A stretch of 42,663 nucleotides of DNA from Gammaproteobacteria bacterium (GCA_026708965.1 JAPOTY010000020.1:68017-110679), one strand, 5' to 3'; numbered from the stretch's first letter, positions 17,012-26,385 are shown. Translations and numbers: made by a program. The notes: a model not told the origin generated them from the sequence alone.

Positions 17012-19828
17012 ATGAAAGCTATTCGCTGTTCACTGGGCTTGCTGTGTTTCGCTATCGGCATTGGGCTGCTTGCGTCGGCATCGGCGCCGGCACCCGCACA
17101 AGCTGATACAGCCTTCGAGGAAATCGTCGTTACCACTCGGAAGAAGGAAGAGAACCTACAGGATATTCCGATTGCGGTGAACGCCCTCAGCCGCGAAGAC
17201 ATGGAGCGGGTCGGGGTGAGGGAATTGAACGAAATCGCCCGTCTCGATTCCAGCCTGCAGTTCGACATGGGTTTTGAACCCAGCGATACGCGGCTGGTGA
17301 TTCGTGGATTGTCGCCCACCCGGGGGCGCCCCAATGCCGCCACTTTGGTGGACGGCATTGATGTTTCCAGCGAAGCCATCGGCGTGGCGGGCGGCACCCT
17401 GCTGATCAATCCGCGCATGCTCGATATCGAGCGCGTCGAGGTGGTTAAGGGCCCGCAAAGTGCCCTCTATGGCCGCAGCGCATTCGCCGGGGCGGTCCAG
17501 TACGTCACTCGCGACGCTTCCGATGAGCTGGAGGGGGAAATCTCGCTCGATGGCGCCGAGGATGGGTACTACATGTTCAAGGGCAGTTTGTCTGGTCCGA
17601 TGGGCGAATCCGCAGGCTTCCGATTTAACGCAATGCACTGGGAAGAGGGCGGTTTCTACAAGAACTCCATAACCGGCAACGGCATCGGTGGCGGCGAAGG
17701 GCTGGGCCTCGCCGCAACGCTCAATCTCGAGCCCAGCGATTCTTCCCGTTACAAGCTGCGCGTGGAGTACGCCGACGACAAATTCCAAGTGATGCCGCAA
17801 GCCAATGTTCCTTTCAATGGTATCGATCGCGTGCCCGCCGCCGCTTCCAGCTGCAATGGCGGCTTCGTTAATGACGATGATTGCGACGGCCCTGCGAAAA
17901 TCCTGCAGGACCATCTGTTGCGAACCGGAGCTGCGGACCCCAGCGATCCCGCCGTGTTCGACGACATGGAAGAGCCTGCGGTGCTCGGCGAGATTCCGGA
18001 TGGCGATGATCTGGTGGTCACGTTAACGCCCGACTACCGCGGCGGCATCGGCAATGACGATTTCCCGGGCTCGACCCGGCAAGTGCTTCGGTTTTCGCTG
18101 GTGGCCGACTGGGCAGTGGGGCCGGGCACGCTCACTTCGCTTACCGGCGTGGCCGATGCGGATTTGACCTCCCAACTGGATATCGACCGGATAGCCGAGG
18201 CAGGTCCAAATGGCATGGATGTCACTACGGCCAGCCAGATCGCCGACACCTGGTCGAACACCTCGCTAATGAGCCAAGAGCTGCGTTACGTTTCCGATTT
18301 CGAGGGGCGGTTTAATTTCGCAGTGGGGGCCCAATTATGGCGGGAGGACGTGGACCAGCACGACCGCAACCAGATCATAGTCGCCGACGGCACCTATTGC
18401 AGCCTTGTGCGCCTCAAGCCCAGTCCTTTTGCGCCCGCATTCACGGTCGATTCGTTTGGCGGCAACCCGCAATTTGGCATACCGCCCAACCCCGCACGCA
18501 ACACATGCAAGTACAGCAGCTATCCTGCCGCGCTGATTACCCAGCAGGTCTTTAACGCCCGCCAAGTAACCACCGTAAGCCGGGATACGGACCATCGTTC
18601 CCTGTATCTGTCGCTTGATTTCGATTTGACCGACGCGCTTTTGGCGCACGCCGAAGCGCGTTGGACGGACGAAACAACGGACATGACCGGCCCCAACACC
18701 TTCAATCCCGACCCCAGAGTGCGCCGCGCCGAGGGCCCCGGGTTTCTGCAGGCCTGCGGCAGTTCCGGCAACTGCATGCCCGGGGTGTCCTGGGGCGTTT
18801 ATCCGCCCGACGGATTCGGCGTTGCCGGCAATATCTCCACTCCTCTGGCCTTCACCCGCAGCGACAGTTATGTCACGCCCAAGTTGAGCCTGCAGTGGAC
18901 CCCGTCGGACACCTCCATGGCGTACTTTTCCTGGGCCATGGGCAAGAAGCCGGGCGGGCTCAGCACTCTGGCGATCGGCGTTTTCGGCGCGGACGGCAAC
19001 GGCAATGGCGAACCGGATGAGATCGAATTTGAACCTGAGGAGATGCAGGTCTGGGAGCTGGGCATGAAACGCACCCTCATGGATGGCCGCCTGCGCCTCA
19101 ACGGCGCCTATTTCTTCCAGGATTTCACCGACAAGCAAATCAGCACCCAGAGGGTCATTCGCGGTCAACTGGGCGCGGTGATCAGCAATGCCAGCGGCGC
19201 CGAAGTGCATGGCGTGGAACTGGATATGAACTGGCTCATCAACGACAACTGGAGGCTCTCTGGCGGCTACACCTGGTTGAATGGCGAGTACACCGATTAC
19301 AAGACGCTTGCCAACGGTTCGGCGGACCCGGCGCGGGTGGGCAACTGCAACCTTGTTGAGGAGGGGGGCGGGCTAATTTGCGAAGTCGATCGTAGCGGCT
19401 TCGACCTCGAACGTGCGCCGGAGCACGCATGGCAATTCACGCTGGCCTACCAAGGGCCTTCCGGAATAAGGCAGGGATGGGATGCTTTTGCATCCTTTAG
19501 CGCCAACTATCAGGCCGAACGTTATGTTGAGGATTTCAACAAGAAGATTCTTCAGTCCTACTGGCTTGCCAATCTGAATTTCGGATTGGCCACGGACGAA
19601 TGGGAGTTAAAGGTTTACGTGAACAACGTTTTCGACGACGACACGGTCAAATGGGCTGGCAGCGCCCCGGGCATACCGGTCAGTGACTGGAGATTCGCCA
19701 CTCTGGTGGACACCACGGGCCTAGGCGCGCCGTTTACGATTCTCCCCGCGCCGAGGATCGCTTCCACTGTGTACGGCTATCTGCCGCCGCCGCGCCAAGT
19801 GGGTTTGCGCCTGAGCTACCGCTTCTAG
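17012..19828 (+). CDS. large TonB-dependent outer-membrane receptor
   Basis: A 938-residue receptor of the type common in marine and catabolic proteobacteria. After the signal peptide (residues 1 to about 31) the TonB-box region reads FEEIVVTTRKKEENLQDIPI (about residues 35-54). The plug contains LVIRGLSPTRGRPNAATLVDG and IERVEVVKGPQSALYGRSAFAGAV, and the barrel ends LRLSYRF, the expected terminal aromatic. Cysteines in the extracellular loops are numerous for such a receptor. A run of G just upstream (TTTTAAGGGGGGG) acts as ribosome binding site. It has its own 270-base upstream region shared divergently with the dehydrogenase. The ligand is unknown. Confidence 0.93.
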   Translation: MKAIRCSLGLLCFAIGIGLLASASAPAPAQADTAFEEIVVTTRKKEENLQDIPIAVNALSREDMERVGVRELNEIARLDSSLQFDMGFEPSDTRLVIRGLSPTRGRPNAATLVDGIDVSSEAIGVAGGTLLINPRMLDIERVEVVKGPQSALYGRSAFAGAVQYVTRDASDELEGEISLDGAEDGYYMFKGSLSGPMGESAGFRFNAMHWEEGGFYKNSITGNGIGGGEGLGLAATLNLEPSDSSRYKLRVEYADDKFQVMPQANVPFNGIDRVPAAASSCNGGFVNDDDCDGPAKILQDHLLRTGAADPSDPAVFDDMEEPAVLGEIPDGDDLVVTLTPDYRGGIGNDDFPGSTRQVLRFSLVADWAVGPGTLTSLTGVADADLTSQLDIDRIAEAGPNGMDVTTASQIADTWSNTSLMSQELRYVSDFEGRFNFAVGAQLWREDVDQHDRNQIIVADGTYCSLVRLKPSPFAPAFTVDSFGGNPQFGIPPNPARNTCKYSSYPAALITQQVFNARQVTTVSRDTDHRSLYLSLDFDLTDALLAHAEARWTDETTDMTGPNTFNPDPRVRRAEGPGFLQACGSSGNCMPGVSWGVYPPDGFGVAGNISTPLAFTRSDSYVTPKLSLQWTPSDTSMAYFSWAMGKKPGGLSTLAIGVFGADGNGNGEPDEIEFEPEEMQVWELGMKRTLMDGRLRLNGAYFFQDFTDKQISTQRVIRGQLGAVISNASGAEVHGVELDMNWLINDNWRLSGGYTWLNGEYTDYKTLANGSADPARVGNCNLVEEGGGLICEVDRSGFDLERAPEHAWQFTLAYQGPSGIRQGWDAFASFSANYQAERYVEDFNKKILQSYWLANLNFGLATDEWELKVYVNNVFDDDTVKWAGSAPGIPVSDWRFATLVDTTGLGAPFTILPAPRIASTVYGYLPPPRQVGLRLSYRF

Positions 19829-19868
19829 CGCAGGAAACAGAAGCGCCTTTGCCCCTGTCCGCGTGGAG

Positions 19869-19896
19869 CTTGAAAAACGCAGGGCGCGCCCCAATT
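19869..19896 (+). promoter_or_regulatory. sigma32-type heat-shock promoter in front of rpoH
   Basis: CTTGAAA (19869-19875), a 13-base spacer and CCCCAATT (19889-19896) match the sigma32 consensus (CTTGAAA, 13-15 bases, CCCCATNT) with one mismatch. It lies just upstream of rpoH, giving a leader of only about 15 bases before the ATG at 19919. This would let RpoH activate its own gene, which is not how E. coli rpoH is controlled. Confidence 0.6.
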
Positions 19897-19918
19897 AAAT
19901 GGTAAAATCCGCTTCGCA

Positions 19919-20800
19919 ATGGCCAAAGATGCGATGAACACAGCGATTGCCGCAACCAACCGCGACCTGATCCTGGCGGGGCCGCTGGGCAGCTTGGATG
20001 CGTACATACAGGCGGTTGGTTCGGTGCCCTCCCTCACCGAAGAGGAGGAGCGCAGGCTGGCGGTTAGCCTTCGCGAGGAAGGCGATTTGGACGCGGCGCG
20101 CCAGCTAGTGTTGGCGCATCTGCGGTTCGTCGTGCATGTGGCCAGCGGCTATCAGGGCTACGGCCTGCCGATGGCGGACCTGGTCCAGGAAGGCAATGTG
20201 GGTCTGATGAAGGCCGTCAAGCGCTTCGATCCGTCGGTGGGCGTTCGCTTGGTCACCTTCGCCGTGCATTGGATCCGCGCCGAAATTCACGAATTCATCC
20301 TGCGCAACTGGCGGTTGGTCAAAGTGGCCACCACCAAGGCCCAGCGCAAGCTGTTCTTCAATCTGCGCAAGCTCAAGAACAGGCTCGGATGGATGTCGCC
20401 CGACGAGCAGGAGGCGGTGGCGGAGTATCTCGGCGTCAAGCCCGCGGAAGTGGCGGAAATGGAAATGCGCTTGGCTGGCCAAGACATTGCCTTTGACCCG
20501 CCGCAGTCCGGCAGCGACGAAGATACTTACTCGCCGGCACAATATCTGCCCAGCTCCGATGCGGACCCCGCTGTCGAGCTAGAGGAAGCCGATGCCATGG
20601 AGCGCGCCAGCGAGCAACTGGCGGCAGCGCTCGAAAACCTGGATGAACGCTCGCGCGAAATCATCACGGCCCGCCGACTGGCCGAGAAGAAAACCACGCT
20701 GCACGAACTCGCCCGGCGCTACGGCGTGTCCGCCGAAAGAATCCGCCAAATCGAGAATCTCGCTCTCAAGCAACTCCGCACCGCCATCACCGCGCCGTAA
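19919..20800 (+). CDS. rpoH: RNA polymerase heat-shock sigma factor sigma-32
   Basis: A 293-residue alternative sigma factor directing heat-shock transcription. Region 2 contains [25 protein letters not shown] and [21 protein letters not shown], and the RpoH box QRKLFFNLR (residues 142-150) separates RpoH from RpoD and RpoS. Region 4 ends with [20 protein letters not shown], the -35-binding helix-turn-helix. The ATG at 19919 lacks a clear ribosome binding site; an in-frame ATG at 19934 is possible. The usual ftsY-ftsE-ftsX upstream neighbours are absent here and a TonB receptor takes their place. Confidence 0.95.
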   Translation: MAKDAMNTAIAATNRDLILAGPLGSLDAYIQAVGSVPSLTEEEERRLAVSLREEGDLDAARQLVLAHLRFVVHVASGYQGYGLPMADLVQEGNVGLMKAVKRFDPSVGVRLVTFAVHWIRAEIHEFILRNWRLVKVATTKAQRKLFFNLRKLKNRLGWMSPDEQEAVAEYLGVKPAEVAEMEMRLAGQDIAFDPPQSGSDEDTYSPAQYLPSSDADPAVELEEADAMERASEQLAAALENLDERSREIITARRLAEKKTTLHELARRYGVSAERIRQIENLALKQLRTAITAP

Positions 20801-20828
20801 CCCTTCATTTCCCGCGCTGTAGCCGCAG

Positions 20829-22553
20829 GTGACGCACGTGGACATCATGAATTTCTTCAACGCGCTGAATGCGGTGATTTGGCATAACTGGGTGCTCTAT
20901 GCGATTTTGGGCACCGGCGTGCTGTTCACTGTCTGGAGCGGCTTTTGCCAGTACCGCGCCCTCACCCATGGCGTGGCCATCACTCGCGGAAAATACGACA
21001 ACAAGAACGATCCGGGCGCCATTTCCCATTTCCAGGCGCTGTCGGCGGCGCTATCCGCCACAGTGGGCCTAGGCAATATCGGCGGCGTGGCGCTGGCCAT
21101 CAGCCTAGGGGGGCCGGGCGCCGTATTCTGGATGTGGGTGGTGGGCCTTTTCGGCATGGCGGTCAAGCTCACGGAAGTGACGCTCACCATGCTGTACCGC
21201 AACACGGACGATCCGCAGAATCCCCACGGCGGGCCCATGATGGTGGTGGACCGGGGGGTGCCCGCGCGCTGGCCGAAGCTGCGTCCCGCCGGAAAAGCGT
21301 TCGCGGTGATTTTCAGCATTTCGGTCATCATTTCGGCGATTACCGGCGGCAATCTCTTCCAGGCATGGAACGTGGGCGACGTGACCGAGAGCTATTTCGG
21401 CGTGCCCGCCTGGATGTGCGGGGTGGCGCTGGCGGTGGCTGCGGGGCTGGTCATTATTGGCGGCATTCGGAGGATCGGCCAGGTGGCCTCGCGGCTCGTG
21501 CCTTTCATGGTGGTTTTGTACTTCTTCGGCTGCGTCGCGGTGCTGGGCCTGAGCTACGAGCAGATTCCCGAGTCCTTTGCGCTGATCTTCCGCGGTGCCT
21601 TCTCTTCGCTGGAAGGCACCGGCGCGTTCATTGGCGGCACGGCGGGCGCCGCTTTTATTTTCGGGATGAAGCGCGCCCTGTTCTCGAGCGAAGCGGGGCA
21701 GGGATCCTCTCCGATCGCCCATTCCGCGGCGCGCACCGGCGAGCCGGTGCGCGAAGGCATCGTCGCCGCGCTGGAGCCCTTCATCGACACGCTGGTGGTA
21801 TGCACGCTCACCGCCTTGGTGATTCTCAGCACCGGGCAATGGCGGCGCGGCCCGGAGGCGGAGTTCCCGGTTGCGCCGCCAATGGTGTCCGCCGGGGCCT
21901 CCGGTTCTTGGACGATTGCCGAGACCAATCCGCCGCAGCGCGGCGGCGGGGATTGGTCGGGCGGCGAGTCCGTATTCATGGTGGCGGTGGCCGACTACAA
22001 CCCGTCAACGGACAACAATTTGCACAAGATATCGGGGAATATCGAAATAACCGCCAACGGGCAGGCCGCGGTTCGCTGGCAGCCGATCGAAAGCGCGGCA
22101 GCGCCGGTTCTGAGGGACAGCGGACTCTACGTGTCCTACGAGGGCGCAACGATGACGGCGCGGGCGCTGGATTCCGCTATTCCGGGGCTGGGCAAATGGC
22201 TGGTGAGCCTGGCGGTGTGGCTGTTCGCCTTCTCCACCATCATCTCCTGGAGTTACTACGCCGAGCAGGCGGTGTGGTTCCTAGGCGCCCGCAAAACCGG
22301 ATTGATAATCTACAAGCTCTGCTATTGCCTGCTGACGGTGGTGGCGACGCTGGGCTGGATGAAGACGGGCACGGAACTGGATACGGTCACCAACCTGGGC
22401 ACCGGGCTGATGCTGGTGGTGAATATGCCGATCCTATGGTTGTTCGGCTGGCAGGCCATGCGCGCTTATAAGGAATACATCGGCAGGTTCGCCAGCGGGC
22501 GCATGCGGCGCGGAGAAGGCCCGCCCGCGCTGGAGCAATTGATCCGGCGCTAA
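20829..22553 (+). CDS. sodium:alanine/glycine symporter (AGCS family) with large loop insertion
   Basis: A 574-residue inner-membrane sodium-coupled amino-acid carrier. Family hallmarks are the segments SATVGLGNIGGVALAI and GGPGAVFWMWVVGLFGMAVK, MKRALFSSEAGQGSSPIAHS, and near the end STIISWSYYAEQAVWFLG. Typical AGCS proteins are about 450-480 residues. The surplus is a hydrophilic domain of about 110 residues (roughly 338-452) between the helix ending LTALVILSTG and the one starting LGKWLVSLAV, probably an extracytoplasmic loop. A start at ATG 20829 or 20847 is possible. Its stop overlaps the convergent MFS gene by four bases. Confidence 0.9.
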   Translation: MTHVDIMNFFNALNAVIWHNWVLYAILGTGVLFTVWSGFCQYRALTHGVAITRGKYDNKNDPGAISHFQALSAALSATVGLGNIGGVALAISLGGPGAVFWMWVVGLFGMAVKLTEVTLTMLYRNTDDPQNPHGGPMMVVDRGVPARWPKLRPAGKAFAVIFSISVIISAITGGNLFQAWNVGDVTESYFGVPAWMCGVALAVAAGLVIIGGIRRIGQVASRLVPFMVVLYFFGCVAVLGLSYEQIPESFALIFRGAFSSLEGTGAFIGGTAGAAFIFGMKRALFSSEAGQGSSPIAHSAARTGEPVREGIVAALEPFIDTLVVCTLTALVILSTGQWRRGPEAEFPVAPPMVSAGASGSWTIAETNPPQRGGGDWSGGESVFMVAVADYNPSTDNNLHKISGNIEITANGQAAVRWQPIESAAAPVLRDSGLYVSYEGATMTARALDSAIPGLGKWLVSLAVWLFAFSTIISWSYYAEQAVWFLGARKTGLIIYKLCYCLLTVVATLGWMKTGTELDTVTNLGTGLMLVVNMPILWLFGWQAMRAYKEYIGRFASGRMRRGEGPPALEQLIRR

Positions 22554-23779
22554 CGCTGGGGCTGGCGACCAGCGGGCCTGCCGGCGGACGCGGCTCCGCT
22601 GCGACGGACCGCCCGGGTAAGGCTGCCGACGCGGCTGGCCACGCAGACCAGCGTGAGCCCGGAAAACGCCAGCACGCAATACACCATGGGGTAAGGCGTG
22701 TCGATGAGCACGGTTCCCACCAGCTGCATGCCGATCGCGCCGAACACGTGCTGCAAAAACGCAGTGATGGCCGAGGCGGTGCCCGCATGCGGGCCGGCGC
22801 TGGTCAGAGCGCCGGCCTGCGCGTTCGGCATGAAGATTCCCGACGCGAACGCCCACGGCGCCATTCCAACGAACAGCACGGTGAGGCTCCATTCCCAGTA
22901 ATAGAGCATGACGAGCAGCGCCACGGCGGCGGCGGTGCTGAATGACATTCCCAGCATCATCGAGCCGTTCACGCCCAGGCGCGGCCCCAGCCAGATCGAA
23001 CTCATGGTTCCGAAGAAGTAGAACGAGCTCAACGCCATGGTCCACAGCCCGTAGGTGGTGGGGCTGTGCCCCAGCATGGTCTCCACCACATGCGGCGCGC
23101 CGGCGCCGAAACAGTAGTAGCCGCCCACGATCATGCCCGTGGCGAATGCGTAGCGCAGGAAACGCGGGTTCACGAGGAGCGCCCGGAACGCCCGCCGGCC
23201 GCCGGATTTTCTCGGTAAGAAGGTTTCCTCGATTCGCAGGAACATTGCCAGGAGAACCACGAAGAACGCCGTGAGGAATATGAAAATGCTGCGCCAGCCG
23301 AAATGCTCGGTCAGATAGCCGCTCAAGGCCGGCGCCATCATGGGGCCCACCATCATCGCCATGGTCAGTATGGCCAGCATTTGCGGCAGACGCTTTTGCC
23401 CGAAGGCGTCCCGCAGCATGACGCGCGCCAGCGTGATGCAGCCGGCAGCGCCTAGGCCTTGCAGGCAGCGTCCGAGAATCAACGTTTCCACGTTGGGCGA
23501 AAAAATACAGATCACGCTGCCGGCGCATAGCAGCAGCAAGGCGCCCAGCAGGGGTGGCCGCCGCCCGAAACGATCGGCCAGCGGCCCGTAGATCAGCACG
23601 CCCGGCGCTAGGATGAGCGTGGCTAGGGAAGTGGTGACCTGGGCCAGCTCCCGGGAAATCGAGAAGTCGATTTCCAGCGCTGGAAGAGCGGGAAACAGGA
23701 TGGTGAGCGACATAGGGCCGCTCATCGTGATAAGCGCCAGCACGACCATCAGGTTGCGTTCGGATCGCGTAAGCGGCAT
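22550..23779 (-). CDS. Bcr/CflA-type MFS drug efflux transporter
   Basis: A 409-residue MFS protein of the drug:H+ antiporter-1 group. Visible features are the motif A loop GPLADRFGRRPPLLGA after helix 2, and motif C-like Gly-rich segments in helix 5 (MVGPMMAPALSGYL, then FGWRSIFIF), the typical Bcr/CflA sequence. There are twelve hydrophobic segments and a short basic C-tail. It probably exports small toxic compounds, but the substrate is not predictable. It lies downstream of prs on the same strand with a 132-base gap in which I see no gene. Confidence 0.88.
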   Translation of the reverse strand: MPLTRSERNLMVVLALITMSGPMSLTILFPALPALEIDFSISRELAQVTTSLATLILAPGVLIYGPLADRFGRRPPLLGALLLLCAGSVICIFSPNVETLILGRCLQGLGAAGCITLARVMLRDAFGQKRLPQMLAILTMAMMVGPMMAPALSGYLTEHFGWRSIFIFLTAFFVVLLAMFLRIEETFLPRKSGGRRAFRALLVNPRFLRYAFATGMIVGGYYCFGAGAPHVVETMLGHSPTTYGLWTMALSSFYFFGTMSSIWLGPRLGVNGSMMLGMSFSTAAAVALLVMLYYWEWSLTVLFVGMAPWAFASGIFMPNAQAGALTSAGPHAGTASAITAFLQHVFGAIGMQLVGTVLIDTPYPMVYCVLAFSGLTLVCVASRVGSLTRAVRRSGAASAGRPAGRQPQR

Positions 23780-23911
23780 GCGCCTTACCCCTGCAAGCCT
23801 GGCCTTGAACGACGGAACCGGGGTTTCGGCGCTCGTTGGACCCGTCCCGAGGAACAGATGCCCTCTTTCCGGCAGGCAACGCGCCGCCGGCGCGCTGCCG
23901 ACAGCGACCGG

Positions 23912-24898
23912 CTAGTCGAGATAGAGCGAGCTGACCGACTCATCCAGGCTGATTCTGCGCATGGTCTCGGCCAGTAGTTCGGCGACGCTGAGCTGGCGTA
24001 TTTTTTCGCAGGCGGCGGCCTCGTCCGACAACGGGATGGTGTCGGTCACCACGAGTTCCGCAAGGTCCGATTTGGCGATCCTTTCCAGCGCCTTGCCGCT
24101 CAGCACCGGATGCGTGATGTAGGCCACCACTTCCAGCGCCCCTTCTTCCAGCAGGGTACCGGCCGCCTGGCAAAGCGTGCCGGCCGTATCGATCATGTCG
24201 TCGATCAGAACGCACACCTTGCCGCGCACCTCGCCGATAATATTCATGGCTTCGGCCACGTTGGGCTTGGGGCGGCGCTTGTCGATGATTGCCAAGTCGG
24301 TGTTGTCGAGGCGGCGGGCCAGCGCGCGCGCCCTCACCACTCCGCCCACGTCGGGCGACACCACCACCACGTCCTGTTCCAGCCGCTTCCAGGCATCGGC
24401 CAGCAGAACGGGCGAGGCATAGACGTTATCGACCGAAATGGAGAAGAAGCCTTGGATCTGGTCGGCGTGCAGATCCACCGTCACCAGATGGTCGATGCCC
24501 GAGGCGCCGATCATTTGCGCCACCGCCTTGGCCGAAATCGGCGTGCGAATGGCCCGCGAGCGGCGGTCCTGCCGGGAATAGCCGAAATACGGAATGACCG
24601 CCGTGATGCGCTGCGCCGAGGCGCGCCGGCATGCGTCCGCCAGCAGAATCAGCTCCATCAGGTGGTCGTTCACCGGCGGGCAGGTGGATTGCACGATGAA
24701 CACGTCCCGACCGCGGATATTGTCGAGCACCTCCACGCTGATCTCGCCGTCGCTGAAGCGATCCACCTGCGCTTTGCCCAGCCGCACGCCAAGAGCGCGA
24801 GCTATCGATGCCGCAAGGTCCGGCGTGGCGTTGCCGGCCAGAATTTCGATCTTCGGCAATTCGTAGCTGCGGGTTTTGGCCATGGACTGTTTTGGCAT
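23912..24898 (-). CDS. prs: ribose-phosphate pyrophosphokinase (PRPP synthetase)
   Basis: Makes PRPP from ribose 5-phosphate and ATP for nucleotide, His and Trp synthesis. The 328-residue protein has the class I features: [12 protein letters not shown], the ATP-binding flexible loop with [12 protein letters not shown], the metal site [31 protein letters not shown] and the PRPP-binding loop [16 protein letters not shown]. The first ATG (24898) gives a five-residue extension over the ATG at 24883 and is slightly preferred. The tRNA-Gln gene ends 14 bases upstream, and both probably share the promoter at 25004-25033. Confidence 0.97.
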   Translation of the reverse strand: MPKQSMAKTRSYELPKIEILAGNATPDLAASIARALGVRLGKAQVDRFSDGEISVEVLDNIRGRDVFIVQSTCPPVNDHLMELILLADACRRASAQRITAVIPYFGYSRQDRRSRAIRTPISAKAVAQMIGASGIDHLVTVDLHADQIQGFFSISVDNVYASPVLLADAWKRLEQDVVVVSPDVGGVVRARALARRLDNTDLAIIDKRRPKPNVAEAMNIIGEVRGKVCVLIDDMIDTAGTLCQAAGTLLEEGALEVVAYITHPVLSGKALERIAKSDLAELVVTDTIPLSDEAAACEKIRQLSVAELLAETMRRISLDESVSSLYLD

Positions 24899-24912
24899 GA
24901 GTGATCCCGGGA

Positions 24913-24987
24913 TGGCTGGGGCGGCAGGATTCGAACCTGCGAATCACGGGATCAAAACCCGTTGCCTTACCGCTTGGCTACGCCCCA
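24913..24987 (-). tRNA. tRNA-Gln (anticodon UUG)
   Basis: A 75-base cloverleaf on the minus strand. The acceptor stem TGGGGCG pairs with CGCCCCA, the anticodon loop reads TTTTGAT (anticodon TTG), the T-loop is GTTCGAATC, the discriminator is G, and the 3' CCA is encoded (24913-24915). The UGGGG start is characteristic of bacterial tRNA-Gln. It sits immediately upstream of prs; in many gammaproteobacteria ispE precedes this pair, but not here. Confidence 0.96.
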
Positions 24988-25003
24988 ATGAGCCAGTAGG
25001 TTT

Positions 25004-25033
25004 ATTGTCTTGCCGCCCGCCTACGGCTGTCAA
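25004..25033 (-). promoter_or_regulatory. sigma70 promoter of tRNA-Gln and prs
   Basis: On the minus strand a perfect -35 box TTGACA (25033-25028) is followed, after 18 bases, by GACAAT (25009-25004), four of six matches to TATAAT. The predicted start lies about ten bases before the tRNA 5' end at 24987, a suitable distance for a tRNA transcript. Confidence 0.6.
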
Positions 25034-25122
25034 TGCGCGCAGCGAAGCCAGCGCAGTCCGCACATGCATATCGACTGCGCCGACTGTGATAAATTCACGG
25101 CATGCGGGAGGTCGGTCGTCTG

Positions 25123-25695
25123 ATGATTGGAAATAGCGCTGGATACAAGCGGGGAGCTTGCGCGGGGCTGGCGCTGCTCGCAAGCCTGGTCCTAGCCTTG
25201 CCTGCGCGGGCCCAGGTAACGGTTGATGCGTACCGCGACTATTTCCTGTATGGCCAATTCGGCGAAGTCTGCACCATGTGCGAAGTCGTTGTTCTGTGCA
25301 AGGCGGGTAAGAGCCCTCCAAGGGCAGACCGTGTGCCGCCCGATGGAGATTTCACGCTGTATCACTTGCAGAAGCGCACTTTCTGGTCGCAAATGGGAAC
25401 CATTTGGGAGTGGTTCGTTTCCAATATCAGGCAGGATGGACTGGCGGCCCAAGGGCATACCCGGCCGGTCCATGTGTATCGCGTAACGAGCGGATCGTGG
25501 TCTTCCAAGGAGGTTATCGAGGGTCGGCTGGTTTTGGATCCCGGCCTGCTTGAGTTCGGCGATCGCAACATCGATCGCATCAGCCGCGCTTGGAGCGGCA
25601 TCAACGCGGATGCGACTCTCGGCTTTTGCTCGCGCCTGCCCTTGTGGGATGCGCTGGACAACATTGAAGCCAACGCGATGGGCGCCGAGCAGTGA
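25123..25695 (+). CDS. secreted protein with Cys motif, function unknown
   Basis: I do not recognise a family. From ATG 25123 the 190-residue product begins MIGNSAGYKRGACAGLALLA and continues with a hydrophobic core to ALPARA, a signal peptide with an Ala-x-Ala cleavage site. The mature N-terminal region contains EVCTMCEVVVLCK (Cys-x2-Cys-x6-Cys), and another Cys lies in LGFCSRL near the end. An in-frame ATG at 25102 would add seven residues. The stop overlaps the GTG start of the DoxX-like gene (GTGA), so the pair is translationally coupled and probably works together. Confidence 0.7.
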   Translation: MIGNSAGYKRGACAGLALLASLVLALPARAQVTVDAYRDYFLYGQFGEVCTMCEVVVLCKAGKSPPRADRVPPDGDFTLYHLQKRTFWSQMGTIWEWFVSNIRQDGLAAQGHTRPVHVYRVTSGSWSSKEVIEGRLVLDPGLLEFGDRNIDRISRAWSGINADATLGFCSRLPLWDALDNIEANAMGAEQ

Positions 25696-26210
25696 AACGG
25701 GCCGTGCGTGAATTCCAGCGGGTCTGGAAGTGGGCGTGGGTAAAGGCGCACCCAGTGCGGTTTGGCGGCATCCTGTTCCATCTGCTGGTCCGAACGCTGT
25801 TTGCCGCCTTTTGGCTGCTTGGCGGCATCAATAAGCTCGAGAATGACTGGATGACCAGCGATTACTTAAGGGAAGTATTTTTGCACCGCTTAACGGAAAT
25901 GCCGCCGGATGCGTTCGCGTCCCTGTTCCTTCAGCATTTCGCTATTCCGCTTTATCTTCCGGTAGCGTGGGTGATCACGCTTGGCGAGCTTTATTCCGCC
26001 ATTGGCCTGTTATTGGGATTGACAACCCGCATTGCGGCCGGCGTAAGCCTCTTCATCCTTTGCGGCTTTGCGGTGGGCGGTTACTATGACGCTTCGCTGA
26101 TCCCCTTCTTTATGATGGCCGCCGCTTTCCTTTGGTGGCCCTCTGGTTTATGGCTCGGAATCGACCGCCCGCTGGCCAAGCGCTATCCAAGCAGTCGCTG
26201 GTTCCGCTAG
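25692..26210 (+). CDS. DoxX-family membrane protein
   Basis: A 172-residue integral membrane protein starting at GTG 25692. The first helix, LVRTLFAAFWLLGGINKLEND, carries the DoxX-like R-x-F-x-G-x-K pattern. Three further hydrophobic segments follow, including PVAWVITLGELYSAIGLLLGLTTRIAAG, whose Glu and ensuing LGLTTRIA match the family. DoxX/DoxD relatives include thiosulfate:quinone oxidoreductase subunits and redox-associated membrane proteins. Coupling to a secreted Cys-rich protein suggests an envelope redox role, which is inference. The end lies just before tRNA-Phe on the other strand. Confidence 0.8.
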   Translation: MKRAVREFQRVWKWAWVKAHPVRFGGILFHLLVRTLFAAFWLLGGINKLENDWMTSDYLREVFLHRLTEMPPDAFASLFLQHFAIPLYLPVAWVITLGELYSAIGLLLGLTTRIAAGVSLFILCGFAVGGYYDASLIPFFMMAAAFLWWPSGLWLGIDRPLAKRYPSSRWFR

Positions 26211-26216
26211 AAGAGG

Positions 26217-26292
<76 letters not shown>

Positions 26293-26335
26293 GTGGAACC
26301 TTGTTCCGGCAATCCGGGCGCGTGGGGGCGGGTGG

Positions 26336-26341
26336 ATTATA
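26336..26341 (-). promoter_or_regulatory. -10 box of tRNA-Phe promoter
   Basis: A perfect TATAAT on the minus strand lies 44 bases before the tRNA 5' end, followed by a very GC-rich stretch (CCACCCGCCCCC). Such a GC-rich discriminator is typical of stable-RNA promoters under stringent control. No good -35 box is visible at normal spacing. Confidence 0.5.
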
Positions 26342-26385
26342 GCCCCGGGCGGCCTGCCGCTGCGATTCGGACCGAAGTTGCCTCG

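Noticed and set aside
20945-22471. Plus-strand frame of about 508 codons within the AGCS symporter
   Set aside because: Shifted-frame shadow with Arg/Gly/Ala composition; the symporter frame shows all family motifs.
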